From contig NZ_LT699744.1 in NCBI RefSeq assembly GCF_900155385.1, forward strand, positions 577,562-641,561: a stretch of 64,000 bases of DNA. Reading direction: 5' to 3'. The position numbers and the translations under genes were made by a program. Under the pieces are notes generated by a model. That model did no database searches, was not told the DNA's origin, and saw nothing but the letters and a program-made list of their open reading frames with translations. Origin of the DNA: Vreelandella massiliensis. GTDB taxonomy: Bacteria > Pseudomonadota > Gammaproteobacteria > Pseudomonadales > Halomonadaceae. This document shows, piece by piece, positions 49,800-62,237 of the stretch; position 1 is the stretch's first letter, and the number at the start of each line of letters is the position of its first letter.

Positions 49800-51259
49800 T
49801 AGGCGGTCTCCTCAGCGAAAGCGGGGCGTTTCTGGTGCCAATCGGTGGCTTGCTGGAACTGGTGCGCGACGTTTAAGAGCTGCGCTTCGGCAAAGTGAGT
49901 GCCGAGAATCTGAAGGCCGACGGGGCGGTTGCCGACAAAGCCGGCGGGGACGCTGATACCGGGAATGCCGGCGAGGTTTACCGCGATGGTGTAGATATCC
50001 TGCAGGTACATCGAGACCGGATCCTTCTTAGCGCCGAGGTCAAAGGCGGGCGTCGGCGAGGCTGGTCCCATCAGCACGTCCACATCCTCAAAGGCGTTGA
50101 GGAAGTCTTGACGGATCAAGCGGCGCACCTGCTGCGCTTTCTTGTAGTAGGCATCAAAAAAGCCTTCGGAAAGCGTGTGGGTGCCGATCAAAATGCGGCG
50201 CTTCACCTCGTCACCGAAGCCCTCGGCCCGCGAGCGTTTGTACAGATCCATCAAGTCTTCTGGGTTTTCGCAGCGGTGGCCAAAGCGCACGCCATCGTAA
50301 CGCGAAAGATTGGAGGAGGCCTCCGCCGGAGCAATCACGTAGTAGGCGGGGATGGCGTAATGGGTGTGCGGCAGGCTCACTTCGCGCACGCTGGCGCCGA
50401 GGGATTCATACACCTTGACCGCCTCAAGCACGGCGTTTTCCACTTCGGGGTCAAGGCCGTCGCCGAAATACTCGGCGGGTAGGCCGACTTTAAGCCCAGA
50501 AAGCGGTGCGTCGAGGGTTTCGGCATAGTCAGGCACGCAGCGGGCTACGCTGGTGGAGTCGCGCGTATCGTGTCCGGCGATTACGTTCAGCAGGTGGGCG
50601 CAATCCTCGGCAGTGCGGGCCATGGGGCCGGCCTGGTCAAGGCTTGAGGCGTAGGCGATGATGCCGTAGCGCGAGACGCGCCCATAGGTCGGCTTGAGCC
50701 CGGTAATGCCGCAGAAGGAGGCCGGCTGGCGAATCGACCCGCCGGTATCGGTGCCCAGTGCCGCGGGGGTGAGTCCTGCCGCAACGGCGGCGGCGCTGCC
50801 ACCCGAGCTACCGCCGGGGACCGCGCTTAAATCCCACGGGTTTTTGACCGCACCGAAGTGGCTGTTCTCATTGGAGGAGCCCATGGCGAACTCATCCATG
50901 TTGGTTTTGCCAAGGCTGACGCTGCCGGCGGCATAGAGCTTTTCCACCACGGTGGCGTTGTAGGGGGCAACAAAGTTGTCCAGCATTTTGGAGCCGCAGC
51001 TGGTCTTGACCCCTTGGGTGCAGAAAATATCTTTCAGCGCCAGGGGGACACCGGTGAGCAGGCCCGCTTCCCCGTTAGCGCGCGCTTGGTCGGCGGCGTC
51101 AGCCTGGGTAAGCGCTTGCTCGGCGGTCACGCTGATAAAGCTATTGAGCGTGATATCAGCCTTTTCAATGCGCTGAAGGTAGTAAGCCGTTAACTCTCGG
51201 CTAGAGAGCTCGCCGCTTTTTAGCGCAGCAGCGAGCTGCGTAAGCGTTTTGTCATGCAT
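49799..51259 (-). CDS. gatA: Asp-tRNA(Asn)/Glu-tRNA(Gln) amidotransferase subunit A
   Basis: The glutaminase subunit of GatCAB, releasing ammonia for GatB. In the 486-residue protein the Lys-cisSer-Ser triad is Lys75 (ALKDIF), Ser150 (PGGSSGGS) and Ser174 (TDTGGSIRQ). The 75- and 24-residue spacings equal those of the Staphylococcus enzyme. The ATG at 51259 (MHDKTLTQ) matches the family start; an in-frame start 13 codons earlier at 51298 has no support. Divergent mreB lies beyond gatC. Confidence 0.96.
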   Translation of the reverse strand: MHDKTLTQLAAALKSGELSSRELTAYYLQRIEKADITLNSFISVTAEQALTQADAADQARANGEAGLLTGVPLALKDIFCTQGVKTSCGSKMLDNFVAPYNATVVEKLYAAGSVSLGKTNMDEFAMGSSNENSHFGAVKNPWDLSAVPGGSSGGSAAAVAAGLTPAALGTDTGGSIRQPASFCGITGLKPTYGRVSRYGIIAYASSLDQAGPMARTAEDCAHLLNVIAGHDTRDSTSVARCVPDYAETLDAPLSGLKVGLPAEYFGDGLDPEVENAVLEAVKVYESLGASVREVSLPHTHYAIPAYYVIAPAEASSNLSRYDGVRFGHRCENPEDLMDLYKRSRAEGFGDEVKRRILIGTHTLSEGFFDAYYKKAQQVRRLIRQDFLNAFEDVDVLMGPASPTPAFDLGAKKDPVSMYLQDIYTIAVNLAGIPGISVPAGFVGNRPVGLQILGTHFAEAQLLNVAHQFQQATDWHQKRPAFAEETA

Positions 51260-51341
51260 GACCCGGAAGCTCCGTTCGGGTGATGATTGAAGCGTCAAAA
51301 GATGACGGTCGGTTCAGTTTGCTTGGCTGATTTCCCAGCGC

Positions 51342-51629
51342 TTATTCGACGACGCGTGGCACCAAGTAGAGGCCCTCTTCAACCGCCGGGGCGCAGCGCT
51401 GGAAGGCGTCGCGCTGATCGGTTTCGGTGACTTCGTCAGCGCGCAGGCGTTGAGTGGCGTCAAGGGGATGCGCCAGTGGCGCCACACCCTGGGTATCGAC
51501 ACGCTGAAGCTGATCGACCATGTCTAAAATTTGGCTTAAGTCATCGACAAAGCGGCTGGCTTGGTCATCGCTAATCGCGAGCCGGGCCAAATGGGCGGCT
51601 CTACGTACATGGGTCTCTTCAAGCGCCAT
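51342..51629 (-). CDS. gatC: Asp-tRNA(Asn)/Glu-tRNA(Gln) amidotransferase subunit C
   Basis: The 95-residue belt subunit that wraps GatA and GatB. It has the family features VRRAAHLARLAISD, LSQILDMVDQLQRVDT and LRADEVTETDQRD. The reading frame is open far upstream to 51818, but the conserved start MALEETHV at 51629 fits the normal length. The 191-base region before it is shared with divergent mreB. Presence of GatCAB suggests that this organism makes at least one of Gln-tRNA or Asn-tRNA indirectly. Confidence 0.96.
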   Translation of the reverse strand: MALEETHVRRAAHLARLAISDDQASRFVDDLSQILDMVDQLQRVDTQGVAPLAHPLDATQRLRADEVTETDQRDAFQRCAPAVEEGLYLVPRVVE

Positions 51630-51808
51630 GATCGAAAGTCCTCTAAAATGAAAAAGCGCGCGGCGTGTGCCTGCGCGGGGAACACAAATAGCCCCAAAAG
51701 GTACCATATCTTGGCCGGCGCGGGCAGTGTTAGGCGAGACTCGTGCTTGCTGCCAGGGGGCCCGAGTGATACCGTTTGCATCCGCATAGGGTTCCCGGTC
51801 TGCACTAG

Positions 51809-52858
<1,050 letters not shown>

Positions 52859-52883
52859 CGTCAGCGGTTAATTTGCGGAGGTA

Positions 52884-53840
52884 TTGCCTATTAAACCGCT
52901 GTTTTCGCACGGTCCACTGCCGGGGTACCGCCTCTTCTTCTGCGTGCTGGCGGCCAGCGCGCTGATGTTTGCCGATCAGCACTTTACCCGTATGGATAAG
53001 GTGCGCGCCAATCTCTCCATGGTGGTGGCGCCGATCCAGTGGGTGGTGAGCTGGCCCAGCGACTTACTCAGTTGGGGCACGGTCGCACTCTCTGATCAGC
53101 AGGCCCTGGTCGACGAAAACCGCCAGCTACGCGAGCAGATATTGATGCTTTCGCATCGGGGCCAGCGCATCTCCAGCTTGCGGGCGGAAAACACCGAACT
53201 GCGTGAGCAGCTCAACGCCGCCCAGCGACGCGACATTCCGTTTATCAGCGCGGAGCTGCTGTCGCTCGACAATGACCCTTTCAGCCACCAAATGGTGGTT
53301 AATCGTGGGCACCGCCATGGCGCTTATGTGGGTCAGCCGGTGATCGATGCGTTTGGCCTTGTGGGGCAAATTACCGCGGTCTCCGCCTACTCCAGTCGCG
53401 TTCTGCTGGTCGCCGATGCGAGTCACTCGCTACCGGTACACGTGAATCGTAACGGCTTGCGTTTTATTGCCCAGGGCGCGGGAGATTATCAAACCCTGAA
53501 CGTGCTGCATGTGCCGGATACGGCGGATATTCGCGTCGGCGATTTGCTGATGACCTCAGGTCTGGCCGGACGCTTTCCGCCGGGGTATCCGGTGGCGCGA
53601 GTGACCGAGGTGGTGCACGACCCGGGTGAGCCGTTTGCCCAAGTGAGTGCCGAGCCGATGGCGCGGTTGCAGCGTTCGCGCCACTTTTTGCTGCTTTTCC
53701 CGCCGCCGCGTGAAGAGGTTGATGAGAGCGTGTGGGATGAGCACTTTGCGCTCACCTCGACCGCCCTGCGCAGTGCGCAGCAGTTAAGTGCGACCCTACG
53801 TGCCCCTTCATCGTCCCTGCAGTCAACGGAGGCTCGCTGA
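52884..53840 (+). CDS. mreC: Rod shape-determining protein MreC
   Basis: A bitopic inner-membrane protein linking MreB to the cell-wall machinery. Up to 318 residues: short cytoplasmic start, one helix (about 15-35), coiled coil (about 75-115 with RQLREQILML) and the periplasmic beta-domain. No ATG or well-placed GTG lies at the start. TTG at 52884 is only two bases after GGAGG. ATT at 52890, eight bases after it, is in frame and aligns with the Met of E. coli MKPIFSRGP. Coordinates give the TTG start; the ATT start is a serious alternative. Confidence 0.93.
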   Translation: MPIKPLFSHGPLPGYRLFFCVLAASALMFADQHFTRMDKVRANLSMVVAPIQWVVSWPSDLLSWGTVALSDQQALVDENRQLREQILMLSHRGQRISSLRAENTELREQLNAAQRRDIPFISAELLSLDNDPFSHQMVVNRGHRHGAYVGQPVIDAFGLVGQITAVSAYSSRVLLVADASHSLPVHVNRNGLRFIAQGAGDYQTLNVLHVPDTADIRVGDLLMTSGLAGRFPPGYPVARVTEVVHDPGEPFAQVSAEPMARLQRSRHFLLLFPPPREEVDESVWDEHFALTSTALRSAQQLSATLRAPSSSLQSTEAR

Positions 53841-54328
53841 TGGCTCGTGCCCCTGTCGTACCGTTAGTGGTGGTGTGGCTGACACTCCTGCTGGCTCTGT
53901 GCCTGCAAGCCATGCCGTTAGCGGAAGGCTGGCAGCTCTACCGCCCTGACTGGTTGGGATTGATGCTGATTTACTGGTGCATGCGTGTGCCTGACCGCGT
54001 CGGTGTGCTGCACGGTTTTACCCTTGGCTTACTGCTTGACCTGATTGAAGGCGTGCCGCTGGGGCAAAATGCGCTGACGCTCTCTTTATTGGCGTTTTTG
54101 TGCGCGTTGGTTTACCCGCGTTTTCGTGCCTACTCCTTAGTGCAGCAAGCGGTGCTGGTGTTGGTACTGCTGGGGATTGTGCAGTTGCTAGCGCAGTGGG
54201 TGCGCACCTTCTTGGGGGATTTTTCCATCCATTTGGCGTTCCTGATTCCCTCGCTTATCAGCGCGGTACTATGGCCGTGGCTCGCCACCATGTTTTACGC
54301 ACTGGAGAAACGCTTAGCGGCTTCTTAG
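53840..54328 (+). CDS. mreD: Rod shape-determining protein MreD
   Basis: A 162-residue integral membrane protein with five predicted helices, sharing one base with the mreC stop (TGATG). It carries the family pattern YRPDWLGLMLIYW and GFTLGLLLDLIEGVPLGQNAL. Acts with MreB, MreC and the RodA/PBP2 complex. The last gene of the three-gene mre block. Confidence 0.94.
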   Translation: MARAPVVPLVVVWLTLLLALCLQAMPLAEGWQLYRPDWLGLMLIYWCMRVPDRVGVLHGFTLGLLLDLIEGVPLGQNALTLSLLAFLCALVYPRFRAYSLVQQAVLVLVLLGIVQLLAQWVRTFLGDFSIHLAFLIPSLISAVLWPWLATMFYALEKRLAAS

Positions 54329-54391
54329 TGCAAAAACGGACTAATGTTAAATGGCACTGACGTTAAAGGGTACTTGTGAGCTAAGGGCGCT

Positions 54392-54985
54392 ATGAGCAAA
54401 GAGTCACCTGTTTTATGTTTGGCCTCCGCCTCGCCGCGCCGGCGGGATTTACTGGCAGCGATAGGGGTAAGCGTCGACGTTCACCCTTGCGATATCGATG
54501 AAACACCGTATGCAAGCGAGCCGGCCCGCGACTACGTCGTGCGCTTGGCCCGCGAAAAAGCGCTGGCTGCTGCATCGTCAACATCGCTGCCAACGCTAGG
54601 CTCTGATACCGCCGTGGTGCTCGACGGTGACATTTTGGGCAAGCCCACGGATCAAGAGCATGCGGCCAGCATGCTCAAGGCGCTATCCGGGCGAACGCAC
54701 CAGGTGCTCACCGGGGTAGCAGTGAGTGGGCCGCACGGCGTGCTCACCCAATGCGTGGAAACGCGTGTCACCCTGCGTGCGCTAAGCGAGGCAGAAATCA
54801 GCGCCTACTGGGAGACCGGCGAGCCGGTGGATAAAGCCGGTGGCTATGCGATTCAGGGGTTAGCTGCGGTTTTTGTGGCCTCCCTTGAGGGGAGTTATTC
54901 GGCTGTGGTCGGGTTACCCTTGTATGAAACCGCCGCGCTTTTACGTCGGCAAGGCGTAGCGCTGTGGGAAGGTAAACTCAGGTAA
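54392..54985 (+). CDS. maf: Maf family nucleoside triphosphate pyrophosphatase
   Basis: Hydrolyses (d)NTPs, probably dTTP and UTP, to monophosphates. The 197-residue protein begins with [13 protein letters not shown] and contains [16 protein letters not shown] with the metal-binding Asp. It is of the YhdE type by its place between mre genes and rng, as in E. coli. Roles in septum inhibition or house-cleaning of modified nucleotides are known for the family. AAGGG precedes the ATG. Confidence 0.93.
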   Translation: MSKESPVLCLASASPRRRDLLAAIGVSVDVHPCDIDETPYASEPARDYVVRLAREKALAAASSTSLPTLGSDTAVVLDGDILGKPTDQEHAASMLKALSGRTHQVLTGVAVSGPHGVLTQCVETRVTLRALSEAEISAYWETGEPVDKAGGYAIQGLAAVFVASLEGSYSAVVGLPLYETAALLRRQGVALWEGKLR

Positions 54986-55018
54986 AGCATCCACGTACCA
55001 ATCAATAAGGAAATGGGC

Positions 55019-56482
55019 ATGAGTGGTGAGGTTCTCATCAATTTAACACCGATGGAAACCCGCGTGGCGCTGGTCGAAAACGGTGTCCTACAGGAAGCGT
55101 TGATCGAGCGTTCTCGTCGTCGCGGCATCGTAGGCAATATCTACAAAGGTAAAGTGGTGCGCGTTTTGCCTGGCATGCAGGCTGCCTTTGTCGATATTGG
55201 CCTGGAGCGCGCGGCCTTTATTCATGCTCACGAAGTGATGCCCTCGGGAACGCCAACCGAGGAGCAGCAGACCATCGGGCAGCTTTTGCACGAAGGGCAG
55301 GCCTTGGTGGTGCAGGTCACGAAAGACCCCATCGGCACCAAGGGCGCGCGGCTGACCACGCACCTTTCGGTGCCGTCGCGCTATCTGGTGTATATGCCCG
55401 ACTCGCCACACCACGGTGTGTCTCAGCGCATTGAGGACGAAGGCGAACGCGAACGGCTCCGGGGTCTTTTAGAGCAAGGGGTGGCGCAACAAACGCTGGA
55501 GGTCACGGGGGGCTTTATCGTGCGCACGGCAGCCGAAGCCGTGAGTGAGGAGGAGCTTTCCAGCGATATGCACTTTCTTCTGCGCCTCTGGCGCAAAGTC
55601 AGCGAGCGCAAAATTACCGCGACTCCGCCCACGGTGATTTATGATGACCTGCCGCTTTTTATGCGCACATTACGCGATGTGATGCGCGACGATATCGAGA
55701 AGGTAAGAATCGATTCGCGGGAAAACTTCGCCAAGCTCGTCGAGTTTGCCGAGGAATTTATGCCTAGCGCCGTCGAGCGCATTGAATACTACCCCGGTGA
55801 GCGGCCGATTTTTGATCTCTACAGCGTTGAGGATGAGATCCAAAAAGCGCTGGGGCGCAAAGTGCAGCTCAAATCCGGCGGATACCTCGTGATAGACCCC
55901 ACTGAGGCGATGACCACCATTGATGTCAATACCGGTGGCTATGTGGGACATCGCAATCTTGAAGAGACGATCTTCAAAACCAACCTAGAAGCCGCCACGG
56001 CCATCGCCCGTCAGCTGCGGCTGCGCAATCTAGGCGGTATCATCATTATCGATTTCATCGATATGGAGGATGCCGAGCACCAGCGCCAAGTGCTAAGGGT
56101 GCTGGAGAAAGCCTTGGAGCGCGATCACGCTAAAACCAAATGTACCGGCGTCACCGAGTTGGGGTTAGTCCAGCTCACCCGCAAGCGGACCCGAGAAAGC
56201 CTGGAGCAAACCCTTTGCGAAGCGTGCTCCACCTGCTCGGGCCGCGGCACGCTGAAAACGCCCGAAACGGTGTGCTATGAGATCTTCCGCGAAATACTGC
56301 GTGAAGAGCGCGCCTACAGCGCCGAAACGTACATGGTGCTAGCGTCTCAGGCGGTGGTCGACCGGCTGCTGGACGAGGAGTCGGCGGCGGTGGCCGATTT
56401 GGAGATGTTTATTCACAAAACCATTCGCTTTCAAGTCGAGCAGCACTATTCTCAAGAGCAATACGACATCGTACTGATGTGA
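55019..56482 (+). CDS. rng: Ribonuclease G
   Basis: An endoribonuclease that matures the 5' end of 16S rRNA and degrades some mRNAs. The 487-residue protein has an N-terminal S1 domain (about 35-120, RRRGIVGNIYKGKVVRVLPGMQAAFVDIG-like), catalytic Asp residues in the TIDVNTGG and IIIIDFIDM motifs, and the zinc-link cysteines of CEACSTCSGRG. The tail of RNase E is missing. AAGGA is eight bases before the ATG at 55019; an ATG two codons earlier is too close to it. Confidence 0.96.
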   Translation: MSGEVLINLTPMETRVALVENGVLQEALIERSRRRGIVGNIYKGKVVRVLPGMQAAFVDIGLERAAFIHAHEVMPSGTPTEEQQTIGQLLHEGQALVVQVTKDPIGTKGARLTTHLSVPSRYLVYMPDSPHHGVSQRIEDEGERERLRGLLEQGVAQQTLEVTGGFIVRTAAEAVSEEELSSDMHFLLRLWRKVSERKITATPPTVIYDDLPLFMRTLRDVMRDDIEKVRIDSRENFAKLVEFAEEFMPSAVERIEYYPGERPIFDLYSVEDEIQKALGRKVQLKSGGYLVIDPTEAMTTIDVNTGGYVGHRNLEETIFKTNLEAATAIARQLRLRNLGGIIIIDFIDMEDAEHQRQVLRVLEKALERDHAKTKCTGVTELGLVQLTRKRTRESLEQTLCEACSTCSGRGTLKTPETVCYEIFREILREERAYSAETYMVLASQAVVDRLLDEESAAVADLEMFIHKTIRFQVEQHYSQEQYDIVLM

Positions 56483-56486
56483 GCCC

Positions 56487-59400
56487 ATGACGCTTTCGAT
56501 GCTGCGCAAGTGGTTGCTTTTAGGGCTGGCGTGCTGCCTCGGCACGCTCGCCGTCATCTTGCTGTTGGTGCGCTTGCTGATGAGTCAGGCAGAGCAACTG
56601 ACACCACAAATAGAAGCGCTGCTTGAAGCCCGTATCGGGGCGCCGGTGACGATTGAGGGAATTTCCCTGTCCCTGGCGCGCAGTGATCCGCAGTTAAGCC
56701 TCACCGGGGTGAGTGCCACCACAGAGGCGGGTGAGCGTCTTTTTAGTCTTGAACGACTTCACTTGCGCCTAGATAGCTGGGCTTCTCTCTCAACCCGTGC
56801 CCCCGTGTTTCGTAACGCTTACATGCGCGGCTTTGCGGTACACTTCTATCAAGGCAGTGGTATGGAGTGGCGGTGGCCTAGACCGGCCTCGCTTCCGTTT
56901 GAGCTTGGTGCTGATCCCACCCTTGACCTAGAAACGCTGGATGCGTGGATAGGCCTGTTGCTGCAACAGCACTTGCAGGTGGAGGAGACTCGCATTGTGC
57001 TGCACGCCCGCGAGGAGAAGGCAACGCTTAAGGCACCGTCACTGGTGCTGACAGGGGATGCCCGACGCACACGGTTGGAAGGCCAAGTGACCATCGATTC
57101 AGGTGCGCTTGATGAGCGCGCGGATGCGCCACCGGCGGCGCACATGCGCGCGGAAATGCAGCCCGGACAGCAGGGACTGCGCGATTTCTCCGCCGCGTTG
57201 CAGCTCGATATGCAACTCGACCATTTATCGACCCTGATGGAAATTCTGCGCCCGGTCGCAGCACCGCAGCTGGCGGATATTAATGGCAATGTGCGCCTGT
57301 GGGGCCGCTGGGGAGAGGGCGTTCTGCAGGAGGCGCGGCTGTCGGCCGATATTCCTGAACTCACCCTGCTTCAATCCCATCAGCTGGCGCTGCTGCGCAA
57401 TATCAGCGCGCAAGGGGTTTGGCAACGTAGCGGCGAGGGTGGGCAAGCCTGGCTGAGTGGGGATGCCGAAAGCGTAGAGTGGGCGAGCCCGGAGCAAGTG
57501 GGGAATCGCCCGGCGCTGCCACACCACTGGTACTTCTCCCATCAGCCAGGGGAGTGGGAACTGCGAACCAGTGGGTTTGAGCTGGCCTCACTGGCGGCCT
57601 GGCATCGTTATATCAAGCTGCCCGAATCGCTTACCCGCGTATTAAATACGTTAAGCCCACGCGGCAATGTCGAAGGCTTTAGCCTGGGGCAAAAGGCGGG
57701 AGATTGGCGGGTTGATGCGGCAGTGCGCGACCTCAAAGCTTCGCCTTGGGGCAGAGCGCCTGGCGGTGGCCCCTTTGATGCCTGGGTTCAGGCGCGTAAC
57801 CAGCGTGGGCGCGTGCTCTTTTCAGACTCAGGCGAGAGCTCACTGGAATTCCCCGATCTTTTTGCTGAGCCGCTAACGCTCGACCACGCCCAAGGCGAGG
57901 TGGAGTGGGTCTACGACGGTCCTGTTGCCTTAGTCAGTGGCAAGCAGCTTGAGGTCGAGTGGAACGGGGCGTCAGTGACAGGCAATTTTGGCTTGGTTAA
58001 CGCCGCCGGGCGTGGCCGTTTCGGCTTGGACTTGGCATTTAGCGATGTCGATGCGCTAAATCGGCCGGTACAGTCTTGGTTGCCTGTGTCGATGATGGCC
58101 CCTGATCTCACCGAGTGGCTAAGTCGCGACATTAGTGGCTACGTGGAGCGCGGCGCGCTAACCGTCGGCGTTCCCTTTGGGGCGCAAATAGACGATCAAA
58201 CAGCAACCGCTGCGCTGGATTTGACCATCGAGGAAGGCGCTATCCCCATTGCCCCTGGCTGGCCGATGCTCACGGATATCCAGGGGCAGCTACGCTGGCA
58301 CTCCAGTGAAGGAGTGAGCGCGACGGCTGAGCATGCGAAAAGCGAAGGCATGACGGCAAAAGATGCCCACATCACGCTGCAGGATGAGTTACTACGGGTT
58401 GATGGCGACGTAGAAGCCACCGGCGCATCGCTACTGCGTTTTTTGCAAGCTGCACCGCTGATCTCCTCAAATGTGCTGGAGCAAATCGAAGCGCAAGGCC
58501 GTATTGACGCAGCCCTTGCGCTGACGTTACCGCTGGGAAACCCGGAAGCACTAAGTGTGGACATTGAGGCAACGCCCAAGCTCTCCACGCTGCGCTATAA
58601 GCCGTTGGATTTACCCATTCGTGATATTGGCGGCGATATTGAGTGGCGCCAGCAAGGAGCGCGCGCTGATTTGCTGGGTAACGCCACGGGGCAGTTACTG
58701 GGGCGCGAACTTAGCGCGACGTTTCAGCCGGATCAAAATATCGCTTTTACGGGCATTGTGGGCGTTCGCGACCTGCTCGCTTTACTTGGTGCTAATAGTG
58801 AGGCACTGCCGTTATCGGGGCAGGCGTCTTGGCAAGGCCAGCTGGACTGGGGCAGCGACCCGCACTGGCACATGCAGAGCGATGGGCGAGGCGTGAGGGT
58901 GGATTTGCCGTCCCCATGGGGTAAAGCCGAAGATGAGAGGTGGCCCTGGACTCTCAGCGCGGACCTTTCCCGCGCGCGAATTGAGAGCGAGCTGGGAGAG
59001 ATCGCTCACCTGCGTGCTCAGGCGATGGGAGGCACTCTGGCAGGCGCGGTAAACCTTGGCGATGCAGCCGCTAACGCGCCGCGCTGGCCAGAGCAGCCCG
59101 GGTGGCGAGTCGATGCGTTGACGGATGGGCTCAGCGGCAGGCTTCACTACGATAACGCCGCGCGCAATCCGGTCGATATTAGCGTTAGCCAGCTCAATTT
59201 GGATACGCTGTTAGCATGGGCAGGTCAGCTGCAGCGAATCTCGCCCTCCTCGGTTACCGATGAGCCTGAGGGGTGGATGCAGTCGGTGAAGACTCGGTTG
59301 CCGGCTCCCGCTACGTTTCCCGCCTGGCTGGAAAAGCTACCCGATGGGCGGCTTCGGGTGGCGGATATTGCCCTGGGGCCTGAGCGCTTTGGCCCGTTGA

Positions 59401-60143
59401 CGGCGTATTGGCAAAGCGATAGCGAAAGCCTTTCACTGGCGCCGGTAGGGCTTACCCTCGGGGAGCTTTCCGCCCGCGGCGAGATGCACTGGGAGGGGCG
59501 CCCATATATTAACGAGACGCGGGCGGATATCACCTTGCTAGGGGGCGATGTAGGCACGGCACTGGAGCGCTTGAATCAGCCGGTGGCGCTACGCAGCCAG
59601 CGCACGAATGTCGCGGCAAATCTCACTTGGCCAGGCGCGCCGTGGCAATTTTCACTAAGTCGAGCCAATGGTGACCTGGCGCTTGATCTGCGCGACGGCC
59701 GCTTTGTCACGCTGAACTCGACACCGGCACGCTTGGTAGGGCTTTTGAATCTCGACAATATCCTGCGTCGGCTGCGATTGGACTTTTCCGACGTCACCGG
59801 CGAGGGCACTGCCTTCGACCTTGTTCAAGGGCAAGCCGACGTGACAGGCGGCCAACTGTTACTGCGTGGGCCATTGGAAATAGAGGCGCCTTCGTCCTCC
59901 ATTCGTCTGACGGGTAGTGTGGATTTGCTGCAGCGTGAACTTGATCAGCGTCTTGGCGTCTCACTGCCTATTAGCCAGAGTTTACCTTTTGCCGCTATTG
60001 CCGCCGGTGCGCCTGTGGTGGGCGGTGCGCTGTTTCTTGCACACTCGCTGTTCGGTGATACGCTAAGCCAAGCAACCACGATTCACTATCGCGTGACCGG
60101 CCCCTGGGCCGCACCGAATGTTACTTTAGAAGGCTCTCGATGA
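56487..60143 (+). CDS. yhdP: YhdP-family AsmA-like protein (DUF3971)
   Basis: A 1218-residue protein with one N-terminal helix (about 8-30) and a long periplasmic repeat-beta region with the DUF3971 and AsmA-like sections typical of YhdP. The C-terminal part reads [17 protein letters not shown] and [20 protein letters not shown], as in AsmA domains. E. coli YhdP, with TamB and YdbH, helps move phospholipids to the outer membrane, as bridge-like lipid-transfer proteins. It starts four bases after rng and overlaps tldD by four bases. Confidence 0.92.
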   Translation: MTLSMLRKWLLLGLACCLGTLAVILLLVRLLMSQAEQLTPQIEALLEARIGAPVTIEGISLSLARSDPQLSLTGVSATTEAGERLFSLERLHLRLDSWASLSTRAPVFRNAYMRGFAVHFYQGSGMEWRWPRPASLPFELGADPTLDLETLDAWIGLLLQQHLQVEETRIVLHAREEKATLKAPSLVLTGDARRTRLEGQVTIDSGALDERADAPPAAHMRAEMQPGQQGLRDFSAALQLDMQLDHLSTLMEILRPVAAPQLADINGNVRLWGRWGEGVLQEARLSADIPELTLLQSHQLALLRNISAQGVWQRSGEGGQAWLSGDAESVEWASPEQVGNRPALPHHWYFSHQPGEWELRTSGFELASLAAWHRYIKLPESLTRVLNTLSPRGNVEGFSLGQKAGDWRVDAAVRDLKASPWGRAPGGGPFDAWVQARNQRGRVLFSDSGESSLEFPDLFAEPLTLDHAQGEVEWVYDGPVALVSGKQLEVEWNGASVTGNFGLVNAAGRGRFGLDLAFSDVDALNRPVQSWLPVSMMAPDLTEWLSRDISGYVERGALTVGVPFGAQIDDQTATAALDLTIEEGAIPIAPGWPMLTDIQGQLRWHSSEGVSATAEHAKSEGMTAKDAHITLQDELLRVDGDVEATGASLLRFLQAAPLISSNVLEQIEAQGRIDAALALTLPLGNPEALSVDIEATPKLSTLRYKPLDLPIRDIGGDIEWRQQGARADLLGNATGQLLGRELSATFQPDQNIAFTGIVGVRDLLALLGANSEALPLSGQASWQGQLDWGSDPHWHMQSDGRGVRVDLPSPWGKAEDERWPWTLSADLSRARIESELGEIAHLRAQAMGGTLAGAVNLGDAAANAPRWPEQPGWRVDALTDGLSGRLHYDNAARNPVDISVSQLNLDTLLAWAGQLQRISPSSVTDEPEGWMQSVKTRLPAPATFPAWLEKLPDGRLRVADIALGPERFGPLTAYWQSDSESLSLAPVGLTLGELSARGEMHWEGRPYINETRADITLLGGDVGTALERLNQPVALRSQRTNVAANLTWPGAPWQFSLSRANGDLALDLRDGRFVTLNSTPARLVGLLNLDNILRRLRLDFSDVTGEGTAFDLVQGQADVTGGQLLLRGPLEIEAPSSSIRLTGSVDLLQRELDQRLGVSLPISQSLPFAAIAAGAPVVGGALFLAHSLFGDTLSQATTIHYRVTGPWAAPNVTLEGSR

Positions 60144-61591
60144 CACAACACACCTCTGATCTTGATCAGGCGGTCGCCACGCTCTTAACGCCTGGCGGTT
60201 TGGATCTCAACGGATTGGAAACCGGCCTTGACCATGCGATGGGCGCGGGTATTGATTACGCCGATCTCTATTTTCAACGCACCTGGCAAGAGGGTTGGGT
60301 GCTTGAGGATGGCGAAGTCAAGGAAGCGAGCTACAACATTGACGGTGGTGTAGGTGTACGCGCGCTCGCCGGTGAGAAAACCGGTTTTGCCTACTCGAAC
60401 CAGATCACCGCGGATGCCTTAATCGATACGGGTAAAACGGCATCGGGGATTGTCCTTAGCGGTAAAAAACTGCCCGGGCAAGCGCTAAACCGGGTGAGCG
60501 CGGTCTCACGGTACGCGGGTATTGACCCGCTTGCGGGGCTAACGGCTGATGAAAAAGTCGCCATGCTCAAGGAAGCGGATCGTGTGGCACGGGCCGCCGA
60601 CCCCAGCGTGAGCCAAGTCAGCGCATCGCTATCGGGCACCTACGAAGTGGTGCTTGTGCGCGCCAGTGATGGCACGCTCGCTGCGGATATTCGCCCATTG
60701 GTGCGTTTTAACGTCAGCGTGATCGCGGTCAAAAATGGACGCCGCGAGCGGGGCAGCGCCGGCGGCGGTGGTCGCTACTCAATGGCGAAGCTGCGCGATG
60801 CGAGGGTCGCCGAGCGTTATGGTAAAGAAGCGGTGCGTCAGGCGCTGGTGAACCTGGATGCTGTTGATGCGCCGGCGGGACAGATGCCGGTGGTGCTGGC
60901 CTCAGGGTGGCCGGGTATTTTGCTCCACGAAGCCGTGGGTCACGGGCTTGAAGGCGATTTTAATCGCAAAGGGAGCTCGGCCTTTGCCGGTAAGATGGGG
61001 CAGCGAGTGGCGGCCAAAGGCATTACGGTGGTGGATGATGCCACCATCGCCGATAGCCGAGGCGCCTTGAGTATCGACGATGAAGGCACGCCGGGGCAGA
61101 ACACGCCACTGATTGAGGATGGCATCCTGACCGGTTACATGCAGGATAAGCTCAACGCGCGTTTGATGGGCATGGCGCCTACCGGCAACGCGCGGCGCGA
61201 GTCGTTTGCCCACTTGCCGATGCCGCGCATGACCAACACGGTGATGCTCGCCGGCCAGGAAAACCCTGATGACATTATCAAAAGCGTCAAGCGTGGCCTT
61301 TATGCCGTGAGCTTTGGCGGTGGGCAGGTCGATATCACCTCAGGCAAGTTTGTGTTCTCCGCCAGTGAAGCCTATTTGATCGAAGAGGGCCGGATCACCG
61401 CGCCCGTCAAAGGGGCCACGCTGATCGGTAACGGCCCAGAGGTGATGGGTCGCATCTCGATGGTCGGACACGACATGGCGCTCGACCCCGGTATTGGCGT
61501 GTGCGGTAAGGAAGGGCAGGGCGTGCCGGTGGGTGTCGGCCAGCCGACGCTTAAAATCGACGAGCTGACCGTGGGCGGCACGCAGTCTTAA
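60140..61591 (+). CDS. tldD: Metalloprotease TldD
   Basis: A 483-residue subunit of the TldD-TldE peptidase that unfolds and cleaves peptides, for example microcin B17 precursor, and helps degrade the CcdA antitoxin. The HExxxH zinc motif is present in [14 protein letters not shown] (His263, Glu264, His268). It overlaps yhdP by four bases. Its partner pmbA (tldE) is only 650 bases downstream on the same strand, across darP. Confidence 0.95.
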   Translation: MTQHTSDLDQAVATLLTPGGLDLNGLETGLDHAMGAGIDYADLYFQRTWQEGWVLEDGEVKEASYNIDGGVGVRALAGEKTGFAYSNQITADALIDTGKTASGIVLSGKKLPGQALNRVSAVSRYAGIDPLAGLTADEKVAMLKEADRVARAADPSVSQVSASLSGTYEVVLVRASDGTLAADIRPLVRFNVSVIAVKNGRRERGSAGGGGRYSMAKLRDARVAERYGKEAVRQALVNLDAVDAPAGQMPVVLASGWPGILLHEAVGHGLEGDFNRKGSSAFAGKMGQRVAAKGITVVDDATIADSRGALSIDDEGTPGQNTPLIEDGILTGYMQDKLNARLMGMAPTGNARRESFAHLPMPRMTNTVMLAGQENPDDIIKSVKRGLYAVSFGGGQVDITSGKFVFSASEAYLIEEGRITAPVKGATLIGNGPEVMGRISMVGHDMALDPGIGVCGKEGQGVPVGVGQPTLKIDELTVGGTQS

Positions 61592-61614
61592 GTCGCGCTC
61601 GCGGCGGTGAGCGC

Positions 61615-62136
61615 CTAAAGCGCGGCGCTATCGCGTAGGTGTTTGAAGAGCTTGCGGGCGCTGGCGGGCGGTTTGCCTTGATCGCGTTCGCGACGGGCGT
61701 TGCGCACTAACTGGCGTAGCGTTTGGCGGTCCGCATCGGGGTAGTCGGCCATAAAGCGCTCGATGCCGCTATCACCCTCATCGATAAGGCGGTCGCGCCA
61801 CTTTTCCAAGCGGTGGAAGGCGTGGTCGCGCTGCTCGCGCTCTTGTTCGATGGCATCGAACTGCGCCTGAATGGCGGATAAATCCTCCTTGCGCATGAGC
61901 TTGCCTACGTACTGCATGTGTCGGCGACGGCCCTCGTGGGAGCGAATGCGCGCGGTTTCGTCAATGGCGCGCAGCAGGTCGTCGGACAGCGGAAAACGGG
62001 CGCGCTCGGCGGGCGACATGGCAATTAAGGTTTCGCCTAACTGCTGGAGTTCGTGCATTTCGCGTTTGAGCTGCGATTTGCTCGGACGAATGTCTTGCTC
62101 GTCCGGTTCAACGGGAGTGGGACGTTTTTTTGGCAT
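61615..62136 (-). CDS. darP: Ribosome-associated protein DarP (DUF615/YjgA)
   Basis: A 173-residue basic protein that in E. coli binds pre-50S particles and aids large-subunit assembly. It has the family start SKSQLKREMHELQQLGE and the C-terminal ADRQTLRQLVRNARRERD. ATG at 62136 (MPKKRPTPVE) is chosen; GTG at 62145 is in frame. It lies on the minus strand between tldD and pmbA, an arrangement also known from pseudomonads and E. coli. Confidence 0.92.
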   Translation of the reverse strand: MPKKRPTPVEPDEQDIRPSKSQLKREMHELQQLGETLIAMSPAERARFPLSDDLLRAIDETARIRSHEGRRRHMQYVGKLMRKEDLSAIQAQFDAIEQEREQRDHAFHRLEKWRDRLIDEGDSGIERFMADYPDADRQTLRQLVRNARRERDQGKPPASARKLFKHLRDSAAL

Positions 62137-62237
62137 GGTGCTCACAGCAAACAGTTAAATGAAGGGCGGCATTATAGCAGGCCGCCAGAGAATGACAGGG
62201 GTATCGCCCAAGCGGTGCCGGTAAAGGAGAATGACGA

